From assembly GCA_940337035.1 (NCBI GenBank), contig CALNHX010002271.1, forward strand, positions 121,792 to 185,791: a stretch of 64,000 bases of DNA, read 5' to 3'. The notes beneath the pieces were generated by a model, which was given only the letters and a program-made list of their open reading frames with translations, did not search any database and was not told the DNA's origin. Source of the DNA: Agriotes lineatus (taxonomy: Eukaryota; Arthropoda; Insecta; Coleoptera; Elateridae). A program made the position numbers and the translations under genes. Below are positions 10,546 through 21,193 of the stretch, in pieces (position 1 is the first letter of the stretch; each line of letters starts with the position of its first letter).

Positions 10546-11313
10546 TTAAAGTTTAAGATGCACCCAATCTAGAATTCCCTTCGTTTTTGGTGTTGATGAC
10601 CTCTGCCTTAGAGGCGTTTTTCTAACGGCCCTTTTTTGGAGGCGTTTCCTTATCGGCGTTCTTCTGACTGAACCTTTTTGATGTGGACTTGGATGAGTAG
10701 CTGGTGTTTTTAATTTATATTCTAAATCGGACTCGCAGTTATCAGTTTCCATTTCGGTTTTTCCTGTAGTATCAGTCGGGGTTGGCTTCTTTTGCTGTTT
10801 AGGTTTAGCTAGCAGCACATTAGCAACGTTAAGGTCTTTGATGTACTCAGCAAACTGTAGGCGTCCGGGTGGATTAATAGTTTTTCGAGGCCGCAGAGTG
10901 TCATGAATTAAATCGACTATGTTAGACGCCGGTAAAATTTCACCCTTTATAGTAACGGTGCCCTTGTGATCCCAGCTCACATCGCTTGAGGTACTCAAAA
11001 TGCGTAGGAAAACTTCAGCTTTTTTCTTAAAAGTTTTGGGAAGTGTAGATAAAATAACGGCATTTGATAGGCTGTCACTGGTTGTTTCAATAGGTATTTT
11101 GATTGGCTGCCGCGCCTGGTTTGTGAAATGAAGGAATCGTTGTAAAACCTGATTGTACTGGATCCATTTATCGTGATCAGTTAATTTGGACTTTAAAACT
11201 TTTTGCATTTCGTCATCAAGCTGTGATAATATATTTTTCTCCGCATCATCGCCAGACTTAAGACGTTGGACAAATTCCGGCGATACAATCAACATCTTCC
11301 GCTCTTTGTCCAT
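10546..11313 (-). CDS. 255-aa protein of unknown function, left-arm copy
   Basis: The protein is identical in sequence to the right-arm copy (12307-13074), although the flanking arms contain substitutions. It starts MDKERKMLIVSPEFVQRL. The first 60 residues look helical and charged (LDDEMQKVLKSKL, YNQVLQRFLHF). The middle has WDHKGTVTIKGEILPASNI followed by VDLIHDTLRPRK. The last 50 residues are very basic (RRTPIRKRLQKRAVRKTPLR) and end KGILDWVHLKL. No signal peptide or membrane segment. I cannot assign a family with certainty. The basic tail would suit nucleic-acid binding, as in core proteins of DNA viruses and Polintons; this is speculation. The ATG is about 100 bp from the tRNA-Leu gene, on the same strand. 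Confidence 0.75.
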   Translation of the reverse strand: MDKERKMLIVSPEFVQRLKSGDDAEKNILSQLDDEMQKVLKSKLTDHDKWIQYNQVLQRFLHFTNQARQPIKIPIETTSDSLSNAVILSTLPKTFKKKAEVFLRILSTSSDVSWDHKGTVTIKGEILPASNIVDLIHDTLRPRKTINPPGRLQFAEYIKDLNVANVLLAKPKQQKKPTPTDTTGKTEMETDNCESDLEYKLKTPATHPSPHQKGSVRRTPIRKRLQKRAVRKTPLRQRSSTPKTKGILDWVHLKL

Positions 11314-11412
11314 TTTAGTCGAAAAGGAGCTCAGTCGTTTGTTCTAGTAGAGCCGTCGTGAATAAACTAGCTTAAAATCAAGACTTTCATAATAAATATA
11401 TAAAAAAAAATA

Positions 11413-11494
11413 TGACAGGTACGGGAATCGAACCCGTATTCTCTCGCGAGATCAGAACTTGAATCTGACGCCTTAACCATTCGGCCAACCTGCC
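11413..11494 (-). tRNA. tRNA-Leu (anticodon CAA), left-arm copy
   Basis: Mirror of 12126-12207. It has an intact 7-bp acceptor stem (GGCAGGT with ACCTGTC, one G-U pair), A box, CAA anticodon, long class II variable arm (TCTCGCGAGAGA) and B box GGTTCGATTCC. A run of at least eight Ts follows on its own strand and should stop RNA polymerase III. Confidence 0.9.
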
Positions 11495-11739
11495 TCCCTA
11501 TATAAACGAGCACTCTCTGCATAATTAAGAAAACATATAGTTTAAAAAGCCTTCTGCATGCAATTTCAAACAATATTTCATATAAATTAAGCCATGTACA
11601 AATTTCTTAATTAGGTTTTGATATATATTTTATCGAAAGATTGGACCCTCAGCTACCGTTTTATTACTATTTGTCGTGATGCGTCATCGATGAATTTTAC
11701 AAGAGCCAGCCTGTCTGCGATGTGACGTAGATAATGTAT

Positions 11740-11880
11740 CCACCCCTTTTTATTTTAAAATTCTATAAAAACAGAGGCCCGACTGATGCCGCACTAACAC
11801 GTTTTAAACCATTGTACTCTGTTACCTGATGCGGCAGCAGTTTGGTCCTCTGATTTTATAGAATTTTAAAATAAAAAGGT
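11740..11880. promoter_or_regulatory. palindrome centre with divergent TATA-like motifs
   Basis: The two arms meet here in an imperfect inverted repeat (TTTTATTTTAAAATTCTATAAAA and its mirror) around a short AT/GC-mixed loop. TATAAAA occurs on the + strand at 11764 and on the - strand at 11854-11860. Their orientation would drive transcription outward into each arm, towards the tRNA-Leu and 255-aa genes. Arm identity drops here (for example TAGATAATGTATCC against TAGGTAATGTCTCC). The promoter role is inference. Confidence 0.4.
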
Positions 11881-12125
11881 ATGGAGACATTACCTACGTC
11901 ACACAGCAGACAGGCTGGCACTTGTAAATTCAACGATGACGCATCTCGACAAATAATAAAACGGCAGCTGAGGGTCCAATCTTTCGATAAAATATATATC
12001 AAAACCTAATTAAGAAATTTGTACATGGCTTAATTTATATGAAATATTGTTTGAAATTGCATGCAGAAGGCTTTTTAAACTATATGTTTTCTTAATTATG
12101 CAGAGAGTGCTCGTTTATATAGGGA

Positions 12126-12207
12126 GGCAGGTTGGCCGAATGGTTAAGGCGTCAGATTCAAGTTCTGATCTCGCGAGAGAATACGGGTTCGATTCCCGTA
12201 CCTGTCA
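12126..12207 (+). tRNA. tRNA-Leu (anticodon CAA), right-arm copy
   Basis: Full cloverleaf potential: acceptor GGCAGGT/ACCTGTC, discriminator A, D arm, anticodon loop TTCAAGT, class II variable arm and TTCGATT T loop. TATTTTTTTTT follows as a Pol III terminator. Intactness in both arms suggests a captured tRNA gene that is either recent or kept. Confidence 0.92.
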
Positions 12208-12306
12208 TATTTTTTTTTATATATTTATTATGAAAGTCTTGATTTTAAGCTAGTTTATTCACGACGGCTCTACTAGAACAAACGACTGAGCTCCTTTTCG
12301 ACTAAA

Positions 12307-13074
12307 ATGGACAAAGAGCGGAAGATGTTGATTGTATCGCCGGAATTTGTCCAACGTCTTAAGTCTGGCGATGATGCGGAGAAAAATATATTATCACAGC
12401 TTGATGACGAAATGCAAAAAGTTTTAAAGTCCAAATTAACTGATCACGATAAATGGATCCAGTACAATCAGGTTTTACAACGATTCCTTCATTTCACAAA
12501 CCAGGCGCGGCAGCCAATCAAAATACCTATTGAAACAACCAGTGACAGCCTATCAAATGCCGTTATTTTATCTACACTTCCCAAAACTTTTAAGAAAAAA
12601 GCTGAAGTTTTCCTACGCATTTTGAGTACCTCAAGCGATGTGAGCTGGGATCACAAGGGCACCGTTACTATAAAGGGTGAAATTTTACCGGCGTCTAACA
12701 TAGTCGATTTAATTCATGACACTCTGCGGCCTCGAAAAACTATTAATCCACCCGGACGCCTACAGTTTGCTGAGTACATCAAAGACCTTAACGTTGCTAA
12801 TGTGCTGCTAGCTAAACCTAAACAGCAAAAGAAGCCAACCCCGACTGATACTACAGGAAAAACCGAAATGGAAACTGATAACTGCGAGTCCGATTTAGAA
12901 TATAAATTAAAAACACCAGCTACTCATCCAAGTCCACATCAAAAAGGTTCAGTCAGAAGAACGCCGATAAGGAAACGCCTCCAAAAAAGGGCCGTTAGAA
13001 AAACGCCTCTAAGGCAGAGGTCATCAACACCAAAAACGAAGGGAATTCTAGATTGGGTGCATCTTAAACTTTAA
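12307..13074 (+). CDS. 255-aa protein of unknown function, right-arm copy
   Basis: Identical to the left-arm protein. The ATG at 12307 (context ACTAAAATGG) lies 100 bp after the tRNA-Leu gene on the same strand. Residues 1-75 are helical and charged; about 115-150 contain SWDHKGTVTIKG and SNIVDLIHDTLRPRK; residues 170-200 are rich in K, P, T; 205-245 are strongly basic. Possible virion-core-like, DNA-binding or gag-like protein; none can be shown from sequence alone. Its preservation without stops in a non-autonomous element is notable. Confidence 0.78.
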   Translation: MDKERKMLIVSPEFVQRLKSGDDAEKNILSQLDDEMQKVLKSKLTDHDKWIQYNQVLQRFLHFTNQARQPIKIPIETTSDSLSNAVILSTLPKTFKKKAEVFLRILSTSSDVSWDHKGTVTIKGEILPASNIVDLIHDTLRPRKTINPPGRLQFAEYIKDLNVANVLLAKPKQQKKPTPTDTTGKTEMETDNCESDLEYKLKTPATHPSPHQKGSVRRTPIRKRLQKRAVRKTPLRQRSSTPKTKGILDWVHLKL

Positions 13075-13369
13075 AATTACACAATGAATTTCTGATTTTA
13101 TTACTTGCAGTCTTTTTAATTTGAAATGTCGTGCACCTCAAACTACAGTTTTGTAAATTGCTAGCGAATTTTTAGAAATAAGACATTCTGCTGTACATTT
13201 ATATTTATATTATTAAGTATTATACGAAATAAGAACAATATATTTGTTTATTACAAAGTGTTTGTGTTTTTTATTTCTACTGTGCTTTGTTTTTTTCTCG
13301 AATCTGCAATAATTACAAAGTCTAAAGCTAAAATATTAGTATTTGTAGTTATCTTACAGTTACAAAGTG

Positions 13370-14860
13370 TAAAATTTCAAAAAATCAATCTACGATTTCA
13401 TAATAGCGTGATATAATTTAGAAAATTGTGATTTCTTTTAATTTTGTGCGATACATTTTATAAAAAAGTGTAAAACATTTGCAAATTTTTCAACGAAATT
13501 GTGTGTTTTATTCAGGTTTATGTTAATTTGTGATCAACATACATATATTTAGTATAATTTCAAGTGTTATGATGGCAGTTTTGTAAAATTTTAAGTGAAA
13601 TGAAGGGGCCAGAACATTTTTTCAACAAAATTACGTGTTTTTATTCAAATTTATGTTAATTTGTGGACAACATATATATATTTTTCAATGAAATTGCGTG
13701 TTTTGGTGGTGTCAGAATATTTTTTTCAACGAATTGCGCGTTTTTATTTAAAAATTATGTTAATTTGTGGTCAACATACATATATTTCCGTCAAAAGTAT
13801 AAGATTTTTTGAATTTTGTTTATCGAAATGATTGTGGTAGTAGATTTTTTCAACGAAATTGCTATTTCTTTTAATTTTGAGCGATGCATTTTATAAAAAG
13901 TGTAAAACATTTGCAAAATTATGCATAGTTTATGTAACATGATGTCGATTTTTGTGAAAATTTATGTGAGATGGCTTGTAATTGCATGATTTTTGTTCAA
14001 TTTTCATCGTGTGTTGAATAAAATATCGTTTTTTTGTATAATTTCAAGGGACGTGATGACAGTTTTTGTATAATTTATGTGACATGATGTCGATATTTGC
14101 GAAAATTTATGTGAGATGCTGTATGATTGTGTGATTTTATTCAAATTTTTGTTACTTTGGGGGTCAACACATACGTCTTTTCGTAATTTTTGCGTGTTTC
14201 TATTCAAATTTATTTTCATTTGTCGTCAGCACAGACGTATTTTCGTAAAATTTTACTATTTTTCAATGAAAGTTGTGAAAAAAATATTGTTTTTGTCGTT
14301 TTTACAGAATTTAATATGACAAGATGCCGATTTTTATAAATTTTCATGGGAGATGCTATCGATTTTCTAAAATTTTAAACGAAATGCTTTGGAAATCGCA
14401 TGTTTTTATTCAAATATTAGTAATTGAAGCTATTTTTTCACATACAAAGTATCGAAAATTCATATAAATTGAACTACGATTTCATAATTTAAAAAATTAC
14501 GGTTTATTTGTTAAACGTTTGCAAAATTATGCTTAGAAATAACTCTTAAAACTTTTTTACATCATTTTTTCGGTGCTATAAAGTCGCTTTGTAAAGATTT
14601 TCAACGAAATTGTGCGTTTTTATTCAAATTTATTTTAATTTGTCGCCAACACATACGTCTTTTCGTAATTTTTGCGTGTTTTTATTCAAAATTATTTTCA
14701 TTTGTCGCCAACACTTACGTCTTTTCGTAAATTTTTTACAAGAAAAAATGGTTTGACTTATATTTTTACAAGTATCCCTTGTCTTATTTGCAAACGATAT
14801 TGAAAAGCTATTTTTTTTCAACGAAATTGCCTTTTTTTCAAATTTATGGGGGACAACCAT
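13370..14860. repeat. AT-rich array of degenerate interspersed repeats, right arm
   Basis: Mirror of 8760-10250, with the same phrases on the opposite strand (TTTTTATTCAAATTTATGTTAATTTG and similar). No gene seen. Confidence 0.75.
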
Positions 14861-15042
14861 TCTTATACAATAAAAACATTTATTTAATGCGTATGTCTTA
14901 TTTTATATGGGCGAGGGCACTGTTGTAATTTATAAGAAGCTAAAACTCAGTCGAAAATAACATTTAAAATTTATTTATAATATGTATATGGAAGTATAAT
15001 GTCAGAACAGCTAAGTGGTACAATGTTCAAACCTTTAAAACC

Positions 15043-15292
15043 AAGTCTTTTCGTAATTTTTGCGTGTTTTTATTCAAATTTATTTTCATTTGTCGCCAAC
15101 ACTTACGTCTTTTCGTAAATTTTTTACAAGAAAAAATGGTTTGACTTATATTTTTACAAGTATCCCTTGTCTTATTTGCAAATGATATTGAAAAGCTTTT
15201 TTTTTTCAACGAAATTGTCTGTTTTTATTCAAATTTATGGGGGACAACCATTCTTATACAATAAAAACATTTATTTAATGCGTATGTCTTAT
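15043..15292. repeat. duplicated arm segment, first half
   Basis: Repeats 14657-14904 with a few differences (for example GTCTGTTTTTATTC versus GCCTTTTTTTC). It ends at GCGTATGTCTTA, where the 5.9-kb block is inserted. The arm resumes at 21194 (TTTTATATGGGCGAGG), so 15043-15292 plus 21194-23060 form one uninterrupted arm end. Confidence 0.85.
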
Positions 15293-15719
15293 CATAATCA
15301 TCATAATCATAACTCTATAATAAAGCAGAACACTTCCCAAGGTCAAACATGCATGCGCGTGGTCTATGTGTAGTTCGATTGTGGGCGTGGTCTTGATATT
15401 AGCAGCGTTGCCAGACCTGGTACAATTCTACGAATCTGGTACATTTTGAAACCGTTTCTACAAATTTATTTCGTACAGTGTAAATCTGGCAACAGGGCTA
15501 AAATCGTCGTGTTGACAGCTGGCCTTTAGTTTACGAAGAAGGAAACCCTTATTTCTGTTGTAGAAAAGTGAGTATTCGTTATTATATTTTCCATTTTAAT
15601 TTTGTGTGCTTTTGTGTGACATAACCTAAGATTTGCATGGAAATTTTATCTGGCAAAAACAGAGGCAATCAATGCGTTTCGCACTGCACAATTTTCATTA
15701 TTATCAATCCTATTAAACA

Positions 15720-17689
15720 ATGACTGCTTTTCTGCCTGTGAAATTCGTGGTTTTAAAGAGAATAGGTAAGTTTTAAAAATCTTGTATTGTACGACGCCAC
15801 CGATGAACTACTGTTCCTAGAGTCAGTAATCTTGGAGGGAGGCGCGAACAGCTGATCGTTTAGATTAAAATTACCTTAAAACGTTGCCAGACCTTTATTG
15901 TTTGGCTTCAACAGCTTTTGGCGCCAAATTATTTTTAGTTTGCTTTTAATCGTGAACAATCGTTAAACAAACGCCATATCTACCTAACAGCATTTACACC
16001 GAAGGAAATTATGTATTAATCCCCGCTTCGTCAACCGTTCAATACATTTTAGTTTGACCCTAACCGCAACACCTGCAAGAATCACGGATATGGTTTAGTG
16101 TCAAAATGTTATCTTCATTCACAAAACAGTTGGAGCTAGAACACCTCTATTCGACATTGATGTTAGGACCACGATAAACATGCAAACTAAAACGAATTAG
16201 ACCCCAAATTGCTGTACAAGTAAACAAAGGTCTGGCAATAGTGTAAGGTATTTGACATGTTAGCGATCCCTCCCTCCAAGATTACTGACTCTAGGAACAG
16301 TAGTTCATCGGTGGCGTCGTACAATACAAGATTACCGTAAAAAATAAGTTGTAAGCTAAAATATTTATCTGGCATTGAAATTAAAACTCAAGTTAGTTAT
16401 TTTAATTTATGTTGAATAGAATTAGTTCTGTAGTTCTGGTGCTATTATTATTGTTGTTTTGTTGTTAGTGCTGGACGTGAAAGTTACGGTGACTCAGCCA
16501 TAGGATATGTGCAGATCCGACGAGAGGGTGAATTGTGCACCGTTAAATGCAGAATTTGTCCTGAACACCGAGTGAGAGCGAAAAACTATAATGTGGTGTT
16601 ACAAGTAAATGAAAAGCAGAGTAAAGTAGAGAAGGTGGAATGTTTGGACTGCGCTGCATCAGCTGGTGGTAAATTTAATAATAATCTGTTATTAATCTGT
16701 TTTAAAATTTAAAAAAAAATTTTTTACAGGTGGTTGCAAGCATCCATGTGGATGCATAGGAGGAGCGAAGAACCCGCACCCACAGAAGTCCAGTGCTATT
16801 GGAAGAAGTCGCAACTGTCAAAAGTGGGCACATCGCTAAAATTTTTGACTGTGGCAGAATTGGGGGGTATACCCGTTGAAGAAGATCAGGGTAACTTTTA
16901 TCAGGAGGCAATGCGTTTAGGAGTACAAAAAACAAAGCAGCTGGCGAAATATTTAAACTGTTTAAAGAACCCAAGTATAGCTGCCTGGATTTGTACGGTT
17001 TATTATTAAAATTTGTTAGCAGTGGTGGAGCTCTATATGATGATTTCATCACCTTCACCAAGCAGCACATGAATGAAGATTTGTGCAAGGAAGCTGCATA
17101 TTGTACCCTAATGCAAGCCGAAGACAGTTTGTGGCATCGTTTACGATATGGGAGGATAACCGCCTCGAAATTATATAATGCTGCACATTGCAAAACTGAA
17201 TGTGGCTCATTTGTGCAACAGGTAATTGGAGTTACAAAACTGAGGGATACCAAAGCAATGGAAAGGGGTAGACGATTAGAAAAGCAGGTATTACAAATTG
17301 TCGAAAAAAATATGAAGACCAAATTAAGTTCTGTGGGAATTGTACTTTCAAAGAACCACCCTATTTTCGGAGCTTCACCAGATGCAGTGAGTGACAATTT
17401 CGTTGTTGAAGTGAAGTGCCCCTCTACAGACAAAGCAGTGTCAAACTATATAACATCACAAAATAAAGTTACCGCCAAGTATAGAGCTCAAATACAAATG
17501 CAAATGCATTTTTTAAATAAATCGTATTGCATTTTTGCTGTTGCAGATGCTAACTTTGAAAAAAACCAAAAAGTTAATTTTATTTCTGTGGGCTATGATG
17601 CAAATTACATTAAACAAACAATGTTAGAAGCTGAGAACTTTTGGAAAAAAAATATTTTTCCTATTTTATTAGCATCTGCGAACAAATAA
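15720..17689 (+). pseudogene. broken SWIM/YqaJ-nuclease gene
   Basis: Probable first coding exon MTAFLPVKFVVLKRI (from the ATG at 15720) ends at a GTAAGT donor. A second exon after TTGTTGTTAG (about 16469) codes ICPEH...VECLDCAASAG, and the third after TTTTTACAG opens GGCKH, together a SWIM-like Cys/His motif. MWMHRRSEEPAPTEVQCYWK follows in another frame, so a small indel near 16746 is needed, and a second near 16965. The last 232 residues are an open YqaJ domain (lambda-exonuclease fold): LWHRLRYGRITASKLYN, HPIFGASPDAVSD, VVEVKCPS and YRAQIQMQMHF supply the usual D, E-x-K and Q motifs. Its ending is KNIFPILLASANK. The two frame breaks say it is not functional as it stands. Confidence 0.75.
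15777..16336. mobile_element. 560-bp foldback MITE
   Basis: About 65-bp terminal inverted repeats (AATCTTGTATTGTACGACG..., ending with the mirror at 16336). It lies in the presumed first intron of the YqaJ gene. No clear TSD, so the superfamily is unknown. Confidence 0.7.
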
Positions 17690-17699
17690 CTGCATTTTT

Positions 17700-18980
17700 A
17701 ATTTTTATTGTTAGGAATAAGCGTGTAACTATTTTTAAGTAATATTTAATATTTTTCCCGCTGCTGATCTTGTAAGTCAGTGATACAGCCTTAGTAACAA
17801 AACGTGTAAGTCGGTGATTATATTTGTTTGCTGCTTTTTCTTGACAACGGAACTTAATACTATTATAAAGTTCTTAAGATAATAAAATTAGCAAAGCAAG
17901 ATGCAGATTTAGACGTTTTGTTTCTAAATTGCAAGTGTTTATGTGACATGTGACACTCATAGGTAACACGACTCACAAAAATTAATCCTGGTGACAGGTG
18001 ACAAACCAAACGATTTTTTCAGAAGTCTAGGAAAATTTCGATAAGCAGCGGGAAAAATATAATAAGATAACTCGGAATGTATCGCCTATTAACATTTTCG
18101 GCAGGCAACAAGCCGCGACTTCGTCTTGGCTTGTACTTGCCTACCCCAAATGTTAATAGGTCCTTACATTCCTTGTGACTTAAATAGCTATTTAGAATTG
18201 TAATATATTGTAATAAATGTAAAATTTTACAGTGTCACTGCAAGTTATTATAATTGTGTTTCAGTGTTGAATGTACCAGCTTTAATTTTGTTTACAATAA
18301 ACAAAAAAGCGTTGTTTTCTATTTCTGTTAATACATATAATAGGTAAACAAATATTTTTGGTGTGTGACATGATGTAACCGTAATTTTTAATAAATGCAA
18401 TTGTTTAATCCAAAAAATAACGTTTTAATCTAAGTCGACAGATCCTTCTGAAATTTTGTATAGGGTTATAATTTGTCATTCTAAACAACTTTTATTAATA
18501 AAATTTTACCGTATCATGAAAAAGGGTAGTTTACCTGAAATTAACATACAATTCTCTCAAAAATAACGGTTTTTTATAAGTCCGCAGATCTTTCTGAAAT
18601 TTTGTATCGGGCCATAATTTATCATTCTAAACAATTTTTCTTAATCAAATTTTGCCATATCATGAACACAAAGGGTACTTTACCTGAAAATAAAATAGTT
18701 TTCGCTTTCCTGTCAAGGCCTTACTTGTTTTTCAAAAACTGAAAATATTCTTAAAATTCTTTTCAAACCAAGCAGAACCAAATCCCAGAACCTTAAAATA
18801 AAATTCAAAATTTTTTAGACCATCTCACCTCTTGTAACATCAATCCTGGGACACACTGTATATGTTTAACATTACAATATTATTGCTCTACAGTTAGTGT
18901 CGTTAATTATTTAATATTTGTTATCTAAGTGGAAAAGCAGATGCTATTTTAAATAGTAATCTGAATGTGCCCTTTTGGTG
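17700..18980. other. AT-rich spacer without genes
   Basis: No coding signal. It contains a hairpin (18076-18172) and a loose direct repeat of about 120 bp (AAATAACG...TTGTATAGGG near 18416 and AAATAACGGTTTTTTATAAG near 18560). Confidence 0.6.
18076..18172. repeat. imperfect hairpin with GGC/GCC apex
   Basis: Arms GAATGTA-CGCCTATTAACATTT and AAATGTTAATAGG-TACATTC enclose GCAGGCAACAAGCC...GGCTTGTACTTGCC around CGCGACTTCGTC. One of several hairpins of similar design in the window. Confidence 0.65.
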
Positions 18981-18986
18981 GTGAAA

Positions 18987-20218
18987 TGGGGGTTGTCGAA
19001 ATTAAGTGTCTTTATTGCGCAAAGGACATTGGCATGGATGACCTAAATGTTCTAAAATGTTCAGGTGTACAAAAAAAAGGATGAAGAATTTAAATTAGAT
19101 CATAACCATGGCTACTACTACCAGATACAAATGCAACTCGCTATTACTGGAGTTAATTACTGTGATTTTGTGGTATGGAGTAGTAAACATTTTTTCCGTG
19201 AAAGAATACATTTCAATGAGGTATTTTGGGAAAAAGAAAGCGCTATTGCTATGAAGTTTTTTAACAATGTGATGATGCCAGAACTTCTCGGTAGGGCATC
19301 CAATCCCGGGATCCCAAAATGTCGGTATCTCGGGATCCCTAATTTTTTTATCCGGTATTTCAATCCCGGTATTTTTCCCCAATACCGGAATTTTCGATAT
19401 TTTTGGGATTGCTTTTGTGTGCACTGCGTCGCAGTTCGCAGAGTCTGCGAGTCGCCTTACCCAGCCTGGCCGGCGCCAGACATGGAGCAACATGTTGATA
19501 GATAATAATTAGTATGGTTCAGGGTAGTAGCAGTTAGCAGATGTGTCCATAAACGGCGTAAACTGTGTTCAGTTGTGTTGTCACTGTTGCTTGCATATTT
19601 ACCTATTATACACCTACAAGCCTATGATATATATGGATAATACTAGAAATACCGGTTCTGAAAACAGGAAATCCCGGTATTGAACACCGGAAATCCCGGT
19701 ATTGAATACTGGAAATACCGGTACTGAAAACAGGGAATCCCGGTTTGAACACCGGCAATCCTGGTATTGAATACCGGGATCCAGATAGAATTACTTCAAT
19801 ACCGAAATCCCGGGATTGAAAATTCAGTTGGGTATTGGATGCCCTACTTCTCGGTAAATATTTCACAAATAAAGCAGTTAAGGATGCTGCAGCTAATACT
19901 GATTGGAATGTATTCAAAGAGTCGTTAAATGTTAATAATGGTACAAATTTAATGTTTTGTAATAAAAGTAGTAGTACGGAAACAAGGACCACTGCTCTCG
20001 TAGCCACGCAAACTAAAGATAACAGTATATATTGTTTGTGTAAGGGTCCTGATAATGGAACGCCTATGATTGCATGCTGTAATTTGCACTGTTCCGTGGA
20101 ATGGTTTTATCTGATTTTTATTGGCTTAACATCTGTACCTAATACTGAATGGCATTGCCCTTTATGTAGTATAAGTGAAAGTAATAGTATTTTGTATTAT
20201 ATTGGTATTGGAATATAA
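18987..20218 (+). pseudogene. second YqaJ fragment ending in a PHD finger, split by a hAT MITE
   Basis: It starts in a frame reading GVVEIKCLYCAKDI (the E-x-K strand of YqaJ), needs one frameshift near 19066, then reads HNHGYYYQIQMQLAITGV, the conserved glutamine strand. After MMPELLG the frame is cut by a 555-bp MITE and resumes KYFTNKAVKD. The C-terminus is a PHD finger: YCLCKGPDNG, CCNLHC, EWFY, EWHCPLC (C4HC3 spacing). YqaJ plus PHD occurs in many invertebrate proteins of transposon-like distribution. N-terminal part missing, so a pseudogene. Confidence 0.78.
19292..19846. mobile_element. 555-bp hAT-type MITE inside the YqaJ-PHD frame
   Basis: Perfect 8-bp TSD CTTCTCGG (19284-19291 and 19847-19854) and termini TAGGGCATCCAATCCC / ATTGGATGCCCTA. 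The interior consists of degenerate repeats of CCGGTATTGAA and CCCGGGAT type. Excision restores the codons E-L-L-G-K-Y-F. Recent relative to its host gene. Confidence 0.88.
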
Positions 20219-21193
20219 AATAAAAGCAAATAAATATTTGATCGATTTATTTATTATCACTTTAATTGCAGTACTGTAAATTAAGTAAATACAAACATCA
20301 TGTTTTTAAAAGCACGACCGCTGAGATATGTGAAAAACGCAGGTCTATTTTTAAATAAGTAACCGAATGCGCCAAGTAGCTGCTATAGAACACTGCAGTT
20401 TAAATTGAAACTAAATGAATTAATAACAGATTCATCCATTTTCAAGTATTCTATAATGTATATTGGTTATTTATATTTATACAGTACAGTAAACATTGCG
20501 CTTCCATACTTTGACCAAAATTATTTAAAAAGATATTTTTGTCAACTACACGGAAAAATTGCATGTTTAACACATTGGAAAATTCCATGCTCACGTAAAA
20601 CTTTTACATTTGCTGGAAAACTCTCACTTTTCTTAACTTGTAGAGCAATCTACTATTAATTCACTAGCGATTTAAGAAGAAAATTAACTCGCTAGCATAT
20701 AAACATGATAAACAGTTACTTATGGTTGCTATTATAAAGATAATAATAATGCCAGTTTAAAATGCCAAAGAAATAATAATTAATCGAGTTATTTAACAAT
20801 ATCAGTAACGGCGTAACTGGAGACTTGAGTTACCGCATTTATATTTTTATGGCGCTCAACGGCTTAAACCTGAAAAGAAACACAGATTGCAGGCAGCTGA
20901 AAATTATTTCGGTGGAGCAAATAATTCTCACATATAATCTCATAAGTCACAAGAGCATTAATTCTTTCCGGATTTTTTTTGACTGCGTTCCAACAACGTC
21001 ATATTAATTAGGACGCCTTCCAGGGGCAAGCGTTTCCTTTACAGAGACTTTCCATTTGAAAATATATTTTTTGGAACTTTTCCTTACTGCCAATCTCTAG
21101 CATGCTTTTAAAACTTTCTTTAGTGCAACAAAAGTTATTAAATTCGTCCTACATTTTAAATGCGGCATATGCCGCGGGGTTTAAGCTAGTTTT
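20219..21193. other. AT-rich stretch without recognisable genes
   Basis: Open frames up to 84 codons have no recognisable similarity and biased composition. A weak hairpin lies at about 20555-20645 (ACACATTGGAAAATTCC...TTTGCTGGAAAACTC). Confidence 0.5.

Larger units (their letters stand above)
6844..11809. repeat. left arm of the giant palindrome
   Basis: About 4.97 kb. Positions 6844-8710 pair with 21194-23060 (coordinates sum to 29904). Positions 8578-11809 pair with 11811-15042 (sum 23620). Scattered single-base differences occur (for example near 10345/13282), so the arms are very similar but not identical, with a slightly more diverged centre. Confidence 0.88.
11811..15042. repeat. right arm of the palindrome, inner part
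   Basis: Reverse complement of 8578-11809. It ends abruptly after TTAAAACCAA at 15042, where the sequence jumps back to a position equivalent to about 14657. Confidence 0.88.
15293..21193. mobile_element. 5.9-kb block inserted in the right arm, carries YqaJ genes
   Basis: It interrupts the arm between ...GTATGTCTTA and TTTTATATGGGC, a site that is intact at 14904. No clear TSD or terminal inverted repeat is seen. The left edge is a short run of TCATAATCATCATAATCAT. Contents: two degraded YqaJ-nuclease reading frames on the + strand, a 560-bp foldback MITE, an imperfect hairpin and a hAT-type MITE. Whether it is a transposon of its own or captured genomic DNA is open. Confidence 0.6.

Noticed and set aside
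11367..11573. 68-codon frame repeated at 12047-12253
   Set aside because: It reads through the tRNA-Leu gene; the RNA gene explains the sequence.
16702..17433. 243-codon frame on the - strand
   Set aside because: Antisense shadow of the YqaJ domain on the + strand.
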